Shown: positions 57,230 to 64,000 of the stretch, in pieces
Numbering within the stretch: position 1 is the first letter of the stretch
Layout of the letters: each line of letters begins with the position of its first letter
DNA from: Streptomyces flavofungini
GTDB taxonomy: Bacteria; Actinomycetota; Actinomycetes; Streptomycetales; Streptomycetaceae
Assembly (NCBI RefSeq): GCF_030388665.1
Contig: NZ_CP128846.1
Location: 2,644,001 to 2,708,000 of the forward strand
DNA: 64,000 nucleotides
Direction: 5' to 3'
The notes under the pieces: generated by a model
What the model was told of the DNA's origin: nothing
Databases searched by the model: none
What the model saw: the letters and a program-made list of their open reading frames with translations, nothing else
Translations under genes and position numbers: made by a program

Positions 57230-59476
57230 TCAGCCCTTGTCCAGGTACTGCTCGCGCTCCGCGTCCAGGAGCGCGTCCAGGGCGGTGCGCAGCTCGGGCA
57301 GGTGCTCCAGGTCGGGGTCGCGGGAGACCACGGCGGTCGCCTCCTCGCGGGCCGCGGCGATGATCTCCTCGTCGTCGATGACGGCGAGCATGCGCAGCGA
57401 GGAGCGGACGCCGGACTGGGCCTGGCCGAGCACATCGCCCTCGCGGCGCTGCTCCAGGTCGATGCGGGAGAGCTCGAAGCCGTCGAGGGTGGCCGCGACC
57501 GCGTTCAGCCGGGCGCGGGCGGGGCTCGCCTCCGGCATGTCGGTGACCAGGAGGCACAGGCCGGGCGCGGAGCCGCGGCCGACGCGGCCGCGGAGCTGGT
57601 GCAGCTGTGAGACGCCGAAGCGGTCGGCGTCCATGATCACCATGGCGGTGGCGTTCGGGACGTTCACCCCGACCTCGATGACCGTCGTGGCGACCAGGAC
57701 GTGGGTCTCGCCCGCGGCGAAGCGGCGCATCACGGCGTCCTTGTCGTCGGGCTGCATGCGGCCGTGCAGGACCTCGACCTTCAGTCCGCGCAGAGGGCCG
57801 TGGGCCAGCTCTTCGGCGACGTCGAGGACGGCGAGCGGGGGGCGCTTCTCGGCGTCGTCGGCCGCGGACTCCTCGGACTCCTTCTTGCCCTTCGTACCCT
57901 TCTTCGCCTTGGCGCCCTTCTTGGGCTCGGCCGCGTCCTCGTCGTCCAGGTCGCCGATGCGGGGGCAGACCACGTACGCCTGGTGGCCGTTCTCCACCTC
58001 CTCGCGCACGCGCTCCCACGCGCGGGCGAGGAAGTGCGGCTTGTCCTGGGACGGGACGACGTGGGTGGAGATCGGCGAGCGGCCCGCGGGCAGCTGGTCG
58101 AGGACGGAGGTCTCCAGGTCGCCGAAGACCGTCATCGCGACCGTGCGCGGAATGGGGGTCGCCGTCATGACGAGCAGGTGGGGCGGCTGCTTGCCCTTGC
58201 CGCGCAGGGCGTCGCGCTGCTCGACGCCGAAGCGGTGCTGCTCGTCGACCACGACCAGTCCGAGGTCGTGGAACTGCACCTTGTCCTCGATCAGCGCGTG
58301 CGTCCCGATGACGATGCCCGCCTCGCCCGTGGCCAGGTCCAGCAGGGCCTGCCTGCGGGCGGCCGTGCCCATGGAACCGGTGAGCAGCGTGACCTTGGTG
58401 GCGTGCTCGGCGCCCCCGAGCATGCCGCCTTCCGCCAGCTCGCCCATCATCTCGGTGATCGAGCGGTGGTGCTGCTGGGCCAGGACCTCGGTGGGCGCGA
58501 GCATCGCGGCCTGGCCGCCCGCGTCGACGACGGCGAGCATGGCGCGCAGGGCCACCATCGTCTTGCCCGAGCCGACCTCTCCCTGGAGCAGGCGGTGCAT
58601 GGGGTGCTCGGTGGCCAGGTCGTCGAAGATCTCCTTGGAGACCCGGCGCTGGCCGTCCGTGAGCTCGAAGGGGAGCTTCGCGTCGAAGGCGTCGAGGAGG
58701 CCGTCCGGGCGCGGCCTGCGGGCCACCGCCGGGAGTTGGGCGTCCGCGAACCTGCGGCGGGCGAGGGCGACCTGGAGCACGAACGCCTCGTCCCACTTCA
58801 GCCGGTCCTTGGCGGTGGCGATGTCCGCCTTCGCGTGCGGCCGGTGGATCTTCAGGAGGGCTTCGGGGAGCGGGATCAGGCCCCTGCCCTCACGCAGGGC
58901 GGGCGGCAGGGGGTCCAGGGCCTCCTGGGCGCTGGGCAGGACCGCGTCCACGGACTTGGCGATCTTCCAGGACTCCAGCTTGGCGGTGGCCGGGTAGATC
59001 GGGATGAGGGCTCCGGCCCAGGAGTCGACGGCCTCGGCGGCCGAGTCGCCGTCGGCGCGCAGCAGTTCGTACGCCGGGTGGGCCAGCTGCATCTTGCGGT
59101 TGAAGACGGAGACCTTGCCCGCGAACATCGCGCGCGTGCCCGGAAGCAGGTCCTTGTGCGGCTTGTGGATGCCGCGGCCGAAGAAGACCAGCTGGAGCTG
59201 GCCGCTGCCGTCCGTGATGGTCACCTCCAGGCGCTGGCCGCTGCCGCCGTTGAACCGCAGCACGCGGGCCGTCGCCACTTGGGCGACCACGGTGACGTGC
59301 TCGTCCAGGGGGAGGTCGGAGAGCCGGGTCAGCTCGCCCCGCTCCGCGTACCTCCGTGGGTAGTGGTGCAGGAGGTCGCCGACCGTGTGCAGGCCGAGGT
59401 GCTCGGCCATCACCTTCGCGGTGGCCTGGCCGAGCGCGTTCTTCAACGGTTCTTGGAGCGCGTGCACGAGATCCAT
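57230..59476 (-). CDS. recG: ATP-dependent DNA helicase RecG
   Basis: Branch migration and stalled-fork rescue. 748 aa from ATG 59476. Wedge/OB domain (GKVSVFNRKMQLAHPAYELL), Walker A in GEVGSGKTMVALRAML, motif II DEQH in VVVDEQHRFGV, motif VI QLRGRVGRGSAPGLC. A Lys/Gly/Glu-rich insert (KKGAKAKKGTKGKKESEE) sits in the helicase region. Distant from rsmD by 87 bases, with a GC-rich hairpin in the gap. Confidence 0.96.
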   Translation of the reverse strand: MDLVHALQEPLKNALGQATAKVMAEHLGLHTVGDLLHHYPRRYAERGELTRLSDLPLDEHVTVVAQVATARVLRFNGGSGQRLEVTITDGSGQLQLVFFGRGIHKPHKDLLPGTRAMFAGKVSVFNRKMQLAHPAYELLRADGDSAAEAVDSWAGALIPIYPATAKLESWKIAKSVDAVLPSAQEALDPLPPALREGRGLIPLPEALLKIHRPHAKADIATAKDRLKWDEAFVLQVALARRRFADAQLPAVARRPRPDGLLDAFDAKLPFELTDGQRRVSKEIFDDLATEHPMHRLLQGEVGSGKTMVALRAMLAVVDAGGQAAMLAPTEVLAQQHHRSITEMMGELAEGGMLGGAEHATKVTLLTGSMGTAARRQALLDLATGEAGIVIGTHALIEDKVQFHDLGLVVVDEQHRFGVEQRDALRGKGKQPPHLLVMTATPIPRTVAMTVFGDLETSVLDQLPAGRSPISTHVVPSQDKPHFLARAWERVREEVENGHQAYVVCPRIGDLDDEDAAEPKKGAKAKKGTKGKKESEESAADDAEKRPPLAVLDVAEELAHGPLRGLKVEVLHGRMQPDDKDAVMRRFAAGETHVLVATTVIEVGVNVPNATAMVIMDADRFGVSQLHQLRGRVGRGSAPGLCLLVTDMPEASPARARLNAVAATLDGFELSRIDLEQRREGDVLGQAQSGVRSSLRMLAVIDDEEIIAAAREEATAVVSRDPDLEHLPELRTALDALLDAEREQYLDKG

Positions 59477-59790
59477 TGCACACCACGGCACTGACAATTG
59501 GGGGCAGGGGGCGGGGGCACGGGGCGGTGGCAGGGGGGCAGGGGTCTCGCCGAGGGCTCCGCGAGCCCACCCCTTCCCGGAACCGGGGCGCTGCCCACGA
59601 CCCCCGGGGTGGGTGTCCCGTGCGGGTGGGACGCGCTTCGCAGGATCGGCGCTTCGCGCCTCGTCCTCAATCGCCGAACGGGCTGAGACGGGGCGGCACC
59701 GTCGCATTTTCGGGCGGGTGGACGGGGAAAAGCCCGTCCGGAGTCTGAGGGCGAGCGCGCAGCCCGATCAGCGCGGACCCGGGCGGTGGG
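59477..59790. other. 314-base gap holding an extragenic repeat and fakA terminator
   Basis: No gene. It contains copy B of the Streptomyces repeat, whose second half includes the hairpin GACGGGGAAAAGCCCGTC at 59721-59738. That hairpin is probably the terminator of the FakA-like gene on the minus strand. The remainder near recG is Gly/Pro-rich without coding sense. Confidence 0.7.
59649..59760. repeat. Copy B of the Streptomyces extragenic repeat (two arms)
   Basis: The left arm, 59649-59688, aligns with 52777-52816; the right arm, 59731-59760 (AGCCCGTCCGGAGTCTGAGG onward), is its imperfect reverse complement. Together they make a long hairpin. This copy has both arms; copy A appears to have only the left one. 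Confidence 0.65.
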
Positions 59791-61713
59791 TCACTCCACG
59801 CCGATGAGCAGGAGGGGCGACTGGGGCCCGCCCCGGTACAGCACCGTGTCCACGGCCAAGTGGCTGTCGCGTACGTGCTTCTCCAGGAACTCGGCGACCC
59901 CGTCGGGCACCTCGTCCCCGAGGACGAGCGTGACCATCTCGCCGCCCGCCGCCAGCATCCGGTCGAGCACGGCGGCGGCGGTGCGCGCGACCTCCGGGCC
60001 GATCACCGCCACGTCGCCGTCGATGAGGCCGAGCACGTCCCCGGCCTGGCAGATGCCCGCCGTCGTCCAGGACTGCCGTTCGGCGACGGCCAGTTCGGCG
60101 TACCGGGCCGCCCCGGCCGCCGAGGTCATCGCGACGACGTCCTCGTCGAAGCGGCGGTCCGGCTCGTGCACGGCGAGCGCCGCGATGCCCTGGACGGCCG
60201 AGCGGGTGGGGATCAGGGCGACGCGTACGCCTTCGGAGCGGGCCTGTTCGGCGGCCGCCGCCGCGGTGTGGCGCAGCCCGGCGTCGTTGGGCAGCAGCAC
60301 CACCTCGCGCGCGTGGGCGCGCCGGATGGCCTCCACGAGTTCCCCGCTGGCGGGCGGCTCCCCCACGCGCGCGGGCACCGTGGTCGCCCCGGCCTCGGCG
60401 TACAGCGCGGCGAGGCCGTCACCCGGTACGACGGCCACGATGCCGCGCTGGACGCGCTCCCTGGGCGGCTGCGTCCGTGCGGTGTGGGCGTCGCCGACGC
60501 CGAAGTGCGTGATCCGGATGCGGTACGGGCGCCCCGCCTCGACGCCCGCCTCGACGGCCGCGCCCGCGTCGTCCACATGGACGTGGACGTTCCACAGGCC
60601 GTCGCCGCCGACCACCACGAGGGAGTCCCCGAGCCGGTCGAGCCGGGCCCGCAGCCGGGCCACAGCGGCGTCGTCGGCCTCCAGGAGGTAGATCACCTCG
60701 AAGGCGGGGCCTTGGCCTTCGGCGGCGGGGGCGGTGCCCTCGGCGGTGGGGGCCGCGCAAGCGGTGGTGGGAGACCCGCACTCGGCGGCGCCTCCACGCG
60801 AGTCCGGATCACCCCCGCGCGAGCCCGCATCGCCCTCGGGCGAGTCCACATCACCCCCGCGCACGTCCTCGGCACCCTCAGCGGCACCGCCGGCCCCAGA
60901 CGACTCCACAGCCCCAGCCGCAACCCCAGACGACTCCACAGCCGCAGCCGCAACCGCGCCCCCAGCCACCCAGGGCCGCACCGTCTCCCCCGACAGCGCG
61001 CCCACCAAGGCCCCCAGGACCGCTACCAGGCCGCGTCCGCCGGCGTCCACGACGCCCGCGCGGCCGAGTACCGCCAGCTGTCCAGGAGTCGCGTCCAGCG
61101 CCGCGCAGGCGCCGTCGTAGGCCGCGCGGGCCACGATCGCGCAGTCGGCCGCCGACCGCGCGGCCTGGGCCGCGGCCTCCGCGGCGGCCCCCGCGACCGT
61201 CAGGACCGTGCCCTCCACCGGATGCGCCACCGCCTGGTACGCGGCCTGGGCCGCGCGCTCCAGTGCGAGGGCGAGGCGCGTCGCGTCGGCGTGATGCGCG
61301 TCACGTCGGTGCGCGTCACCGCCCCTCCTGTCCCCGTCCCTGGAGCCACGGCTGTCACGTGAGTCACCACCACCGCGTACGCCCGCGCCCGGCTCCTCCG
61401 ACAGGATCTGCGCCATCCCGCGCAGCAGCTGGGCCAGGATCGTCCCGGAGTTGCCGCGGGCCCCGATCAGCGCCCCGTGGGCCATCGCGCGGACCACTTC
61501 GGTGAGCTCGGGCCTCGCCGGTTCGAGTCCCGCGAAGACCGCGTCGACGGCCTGGGAGGCCGATTCCATGGTCAAGTAGAGATTGGTCCCGGTGTCCGCG
61601 TCCGCGACCGGATAGACGTTGATCGCGTCGATCTCCTCGCGGGCCTGTCCCAGCGCGTCCAGAGCGAGCACGCTCCACGCGCGGACTGCGACAGCGTCGA
61701 GGTTCTGCGGCAA
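59791..61713 (-). CDS. DAK2-domain protein, fatty acid kinase FakA-like
   Basis: Likely phosphorylates fatty acids bound by a FakB/DegV protein; FakB is not here. The ATP/metal motif INVYPVADADTGTNLYLTM (about residues 31-49) matches the dihydroxyacetone-kinase fold. 640 aa is longer than the usual 540-590 because of an Ala/Gly/Ser/Asp-rich insert of about 90 residues in the middle (VESSGVAAGAVESSGAG, DSPEGDAGSRGGD), carried by DNA tandem repeats. The C-terminal domain resumes with EVIYLLEADDAAV. Confidence 0.9.
   Translation of the reverse strand: MPQNLDAVAVRAWSVLALDALGQAREEIDAINVYPVADADTGTNLYLTMESASQAVDAVFAGLEPARPELTEVVRAMAHGALIGARGNSGTILAQLLRGMAQILSEEPGAGVRGGGDSRDSRGSRDGDRRGGDAHRRDAHHADATRLALALERAAQAAYQAVAHPVEGTVLTVAGAAAEAAAQAARSAADCAIVARAAYDGACAALDATPGQLAVLGRAGVVDAGGRGLVAVLGALVGALSGETVRPWVAGGAVAAAAVESSGVAAGAVESSGAGGAAEGAEDVRGGDVDSPEGDAGSRGGDPDSRGGAAECGSPTTACAAPTAEGTAPAAEGQGPAFEVIYLLEADDAAVARLRARLDRLGDSLVVVGGDGLWNVHVHVDDAGAAVEAGVEAGRPYRIRITHFGVGDAHTARTQPPRERVQRGIVAVVPGDGLAALYAEAGATTVPARVGEPPASGELVEAIRRAHAREVVLLPNDAGLRHTAAAAAEQARSEGVRVALIPTRSAVQGIAALAVHEPDRRFDEDVVAMTSAAGAARYAELAVAERQSWTTAGICQAGDVLGLIDGDVAVIGPEVARTAAAVLDRMLAAGGEMVTLVLGDEVPDGVAEFLEKHVRDSHLAVDTVLYRGGPQSPLLLIGVE
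60894..60953. repeat. 30-bp tandem repeat inside the fakA-like gene
   Basis: Two copies of CCCCAGACGACTCCACAGCC plus ten more bases, 60894-60923 and 60924-60953, differing at one base. Being a multiple of three, it inserts residues without shifting frame. Confidence 0.85.
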
Positions 61714-61929
61714 CGGTCGCCTCCTAGGAGCGTCGCGGGACGCCTCCGTCGTGCCTCACGGGGTGGTGGGACGCAGCGTAGACCCGGGCCGGAGGAGGTC
61801 CGGGGGGTGGGGCCGGGGACGAGACATGGTAGTTTCGTTGTACCGAAGCAGTCGTTGTATGCTGCTCCGGTTGCCCGATACGCATCGGGCCATTCCTCCT
61901 GGCAACGCCACTCCGATCATTGCACTGAT

Positions 61930-61943
61930 CCCGGCATGCCGGG
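61930..61943 (+). promoter_or_regulatory. Palindromic hairpin in the rpmB leader
   Basis: CCCGGCATGCCGGG is a perfect 14-base palindrome 38 bases before the rpmB start, followed by TTTAACC. Either a weak terminator or a leader element controlling rpmB. Confidence 0.5.
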
Positions 61944-61981
61944 TTTAACCGTAAGTGCATCTGAAGTCTTTGGAGTGACCC

Positions 61982-62167
61982 GTGGCTGCCAACTGCGACG
62001 TCTGCGGCAAGGGGCCGGGCTTCGGCAACAACATCTCGCACTCGCACCGCCGTACGCCCCGTCGCTGGAACCCGAACATCCAGCGCGTGCGTGCCGTGGT
62101 CGGCGGGACGCCGAAGCGCCTCAACGCCTGCACCTCGTGCATCAAGGCCGGCAAGGTCTCGCGCTGA
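61982..62167 (+). CDS. rpmB: 50S ribosomal protein bL28
   Basis: 61-aa zinc-type (C+) bL28: MAANCDVCGKGPGFGNNISH with CDVC, and CTSC near the end, forming the zinc site. GTG start at 61982 with GGAG upstream. Streptomyces also carry zinc-free paralogues under Zur control; this is the standard form. Single gene with its own leader and terminator. Confidence 0.97.
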   Translation: MAANCDVCGKGPGFGNNISHSHRRTPRRWNPNIQRVRAVVGGTPKRLNACTSCIKAGKVSR

Positions 62168-62199
62168 CCCTTTCTGCGCGGCCACCTAGCCGGTTGCTG

Positions 62200-62233
62200 A
62201 AAAGCCGGTCCCCCTCAGGGAGGACCGGCTTTT
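62200..62233 (+). terminator. rpmB terminator
   Basis: AAAAGCCGGTCC (62200-62211) pairs with GGACCGGCTTTT (62222-62233) around a 10-base loop and continues in a T-run, a textbook intrinsic terminator 32 bases after the rpmB stop. Confidence 0.95.
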
Positions 62234-62240
62234 TCGTATG

Positions 62241-62312
62241 CCCGCACGCTCCCTGACACCCGCGCGCTCCCTGACACCCGCGCGCTCCCGGACGCCCGCA
62301 CGCTCCCGGACG
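62241..62312. repeat. 18-bp tandem repeat, four copies
   Basis: Units of CCCGCRCGCTCCCTGACA (copies 1-2) and CCCGCRCGCTCCCGGACG (copies 3-4) run 62241-62258, 62259-62276, 62277-62294, 62295-62312, with a partial fifth. They lie between the rpmB terminator and the pseudogene remnants. Confidence 0.9.
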
Positions 62313-62346
62313 CCCGCGCACTTTCCCGCGCCCGCGCGGCCTCCTG

Positions 62347-62390
62347 CCAGAATCCGGCGGATGCGCTTCCAGAATCCGGCGGATGCGCTT
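62347..62390. repeat. Perfect 22-bp tandem duplication over a start codon
   Basis: The unit CCAGAATCCGGCGGATGCGC TT is present twice, 62347-62368 and 62369-62390, with no mismatch. The second copy contains the ATG of the SARP remnant (62383); the first has the same ATG 22 bases earlier. Confidence 0.95.
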
Positions 62391-62460
62391 CGGCATCCTC
62401 GGGCCCCTCGCCATCCGCACCCCCGACGGCCCCCACCCGCACCGCGCGACCCGCCCGCCC
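62383..62460 (+). pseudogene. 5' fragment of a SARP/AfsR-type regulator
   Basis: From ATG 62383 the frame reads MRFGILGPLAIRTPDG, the standard opening of AfsR/SARP regulators, but within 10 more residues it degrades into Pro/Arg/His string and no BTAD or HTH follows. The gene is broken after about 16-20 codons. Confidence in the family is moderate because only the opening is left. Confidence 0.65.
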
Positions 62461-62464
62461 CCTA

Positions 62465-63011
62465 GCCCACCTCGGCGTCCTCATCTCCGGCGCCGGTGTC
62501 GCCGGCCCCGCGCTCGCCCTGTGGCTGTCCCGGTACGGCGCCCGGGTCCGACGCGATCGCGCAGATCCACGTCGACCGTCTCTCCAAGGGGCGCGTCGTG
62601 CTCGTCGGGGACGCCGGGTACGGCGCCGCGATGGGCGGCATCGGCACGGGCACGGCTCTCGTGTGCGCCTACGTCCTGGCCGGTGAGCTGGCCCTCGCGC
62701 ACGGAAACCACAGGACGGCCTTCGCGGCGTACGAGGCGGAGGTCCGCGACTGCGCCAAGGGCTGCCAGAAGACCTCCGGCAACGCGGGCCCCTTCCTGGC
62801 GCCCGCCACGGAGAAGAAGATCCGCAGCCGCGACCGGGCCTACCGGATGCTGAGCTCCCGTTTCCTCGCGGGCTTCTTCAAGCGCCTTACGGAGAGGGCG
62901 GCCAACGGAATCGACCTCAAGGAGTGCCCCGCTTACGAAGACGCGGTCTACGGAGACGCCGCCTACGAGCCGTCCGAGCCGTCGGTGGCGCTCCCGAACC
63001 GCCAACCGTGA
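62465..63011 (+). pseudogene. Decayed FAD-dependent monooxygenase
   Basis: Two parts in different frames. First, from about 62477, VLISGAGVAGPALALWLSRY gives the N-terminal dinucleotide-binding loop. Then, in another frame from about 62550, DAIAQIHVDRLSKGRVVLVG DAGYGAAMGGIGTG gives the C-terminal GD motif and continues to the stop at 63011. Several hundred residues between these motifs are missing, so an internal deletion plus frameshift removed function. A GTG-initiated frame (62496-63011) spans the second part only. Confidence 0.8.
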
Positions 63012-63826
63012 TCCACAGGGCCGATCCCGCCCCCGAGGGCGAACCCGGCTGCGATGGCCCCGGTGACGTACTCCTTGGCGGCGGCCACGGCACGGGGCAC
63101 GCTCTCCCCCTTCGCGAGCCCCGCCGCGATCGCGCTGGCGAGGGTGCAGCCGGTGCCGTGCGTATGGCGGTTGTCGTGGCGCGGGGAGCGCAGCCAGTGC
63201 TCTTCGGAGCCGTCCGTCAGGAGGTCGACGGCGTCCCCGGCGAGGTGGCCGCCCTTGATGACGACCCACGTGGGCCCGTACCCGAGGACGGCCGCGGCGG
63301 CGCGGCGCATGTCGTCCTCGGAGCGGACGTGCACGCCGGTCAGTTGGGCGACCTCGTCGAGGTTGGGGGTGGCGACGGTGGCGACGGGCAGGAGCCTCGT
63401 GCGGACGGAGCCGAGCGCGGAGGCGGCGAGCAGCGCGTCCCCGTGCTTGGACACGCCGACCGGGTCGACGACGGCGGGGGCGTCCGTGGCGGCGATCAAC
63501 TCCGCGACCGCCTCGACCAGTTCGGCGGAGGCCAGCATCCCCGTCTTGACGGCCTGGACGCCGATGTCGTCGACGACGCTGCGGTACTGCGCCCGTACCG
63601 CCGCCACGGGCAGCTCCCAAGCGCCCTGCACGCCGAGGGAGTTCTGCGCCGTGACGGCCGTGACGACGCTCATGCCGTGCGTGCCGAGCGCGAGCATCGT
63701 CTTCAGGTCGGCCTGGATCCCGGCCCCGCCCCCGGAGTCGGAGCCCGCGACGGTGAGCACCCGGGGCGGCGCCGTACGGGCGGCACCGGCCGCCGGGGGC
63801 GTACCGCCCGTGCCCGCCGCGCTCAC
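62963..63826 (-). CDS. thiD: Hydroxymethylpyrimidine/phosphomethylpyrimidine kinase ThiD
   Basis: Makes HMP-PP for thiamine biosynthesis. 287 aa; [20 protein letters not shown] opening, [14 protein letters not shown], and [20 protein letters not shown] anion hole. GTG start 63826 overlaps the thiL stop. Its 3' end overlaps the monooxygenase remnant by 49 bases on the opposite strand. Confidence 0.95.
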   Translation of the reverse strand: MSAAGTGGTPPAAGAARTAPPRVLTVAGSDSGGGAGIQADLKTMLALGTHGMSVVTAVTAQNSLGVQGAWELPVAAVRAQYRSVVDDIGVQAVKTGMLASAELVEAVAELIAATDAPAVVDPVGVSKHGDALLAASALGSVRTRLLPVATVATPNLDEVAQLTGVHVRSEDDMRRAAAAVLGYGPTWVVIKGGHLAGDAVDLLTDGSEEHWLRSPRHDNRHTHGTGCTLASAIAAGLAKGESVPRAVAAAKEYVTGAIAAGFALGGGIGPVDHGWRFGSATDGSDGS

Positions 63827-64000
63827 GCGTCGTCGCCGTTCTCCCCGAAGTGGTCCCAGCCCTTGCTGGCCCAGGGCGCGCCGTCGACCGTGACCTGCGG
63901 CTGCGCGGAGGGGTTGAGGACCTCGCCGATGACCTTCCAGCGGGCGGGCAGCTTCACGTCGGACGGGAACGTCGCCACGATCGCGTGGTCCTCGCCGCCG
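63823..64000 (-). CDS. thiL: Thiamine-monophosphate kinase ThiL (3' end only)
   Basis: Final 59 codons only, read by hand from the window edge: [20 protein letters not shown], then the C-terminal strand and a disordered end [14 protein letters not shown] is the ThiL substrate motif. Stop overlaps the thiD GTG start by four bases, so thiL-thiD is an operon. Together with the TPP-controlled importer at the other window end, both thiamine synthesis and uptake appear here. Confidence 0.9.
   Translation of the reverse strand, partial: GGEDHAIVATFPSDVKLPARWKVIGEVLNPSAQPQVTVDGAPWASKGWDHFGENGDDA

Overview
The window is a 64 kb piece of a Streptomyces chromosome core, or of a very close relative. Evidence is the very high GC content, the sporulation sigma factor WhiG, the NsdA-type regulator, four adjacent type I signal peptidases, and a gene order (rpsB-tsf-pyrH-frr-cdsA, whiG, dprA-comM-yraN, sip cluster, rplS-trmD-rimM-khpA-rpsP, ftsH, ffh, glnD-glnB-amtB, nsdA, ftsY, smc, rnc-rpmF, coaD-rsmD-recG, rpmB, thiD-thiL) that I recognise from this genus. 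Nearly all genes read on the minus strand. The few plus-strand genes (M23 peptidase, methyltransferase, prim-pol protein, NCS1 permease, LLM oxidoreductase, CAP protein, HxlR regulator, rpmB) are the more variable ones.

Region by region. 1-2.75 kb holds a thiamine-type ABC importer (permease cut by the window edge, substrate-binding lipoprotein) behind a TPP riboswitch. 2.8-8.8 kb holds translation and lipid genes: rlmN, cdsA, frr, pyrH, tsf, rpsB, with stem-loops between rpsB/tsf and tsf/pyrH. 9-13.4 kb holds a secreted M23 peptidase, a TetR regulator, whiG and dprA, with two repeat-rich intergenic stretches. 13.4-20 kb holds comM, yraN, a DUF2469 protein, a Nudix hydrolase and sipZ-Y-X-W. 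20-22.7 kb is the rpsP-khpA-rimM-trmD-rplS ribosome group. 22.9-27 kb holds an HEAVH/zinc-ribbon protein, a eukaryote/archaeal-type prolyl-tRNA synthetase, a methyltransferase and a maleylpyruvate-isomerase-like protein. 27-35.2 kb holds ftsH, ffh and the nitrogen group glnD-glnB-amtB behind a GlnR-type operator. 35.5-44 kb holds nsdA, a stand-alone prim-pol protein, ftsY, an NCS1 permease, a flavin oxidoreductase and a GlcP-like sugar porter. 44-48.5 kb holds smc and a small coiled-coil gene. 49-52.7 kb holds acylphosphatase, a CAP-domain protein, WrbA with a divergent HxlR regulator, and mutM. 53-62.2 kb holds rnc, rpmF, a DUF177 protein, a DivIVA-like protein, coaD, rsmD, recG, a FakA-like kinase and rpmB. 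The last 1.8 kb holds the decayed remains of a SARP regulator and an FAD monooxygenase, then thiD and the end of thiL.

Functionally the window combines protein synthesis and export (ribosomal proteins, SRP pathway ffh and ftsY, signal peptidases), chromosome biology (smc, recG, comM/dprA, mutM, rnc), nitrogen sensing (glnD/glnB/amtB) and developmental control (whiG, nsdA). I found no clearly new multi-gene system. The less ordinary items are the unusual ProRS, the stand-alone prim-pol protein with an expanded Lys/Arg/Thr-rich N-terminus, the HEAVH/zinc-ribbon protein beside rpsP, overlapping-frame repeats at the sipZ/Nudix junction, a decayed SARP/monooxygenase pair carrying a fresh tandem duplication, and several intergenic repeat families. 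Gene names and family statements come from recognition of the translated sequences; no database was searched.
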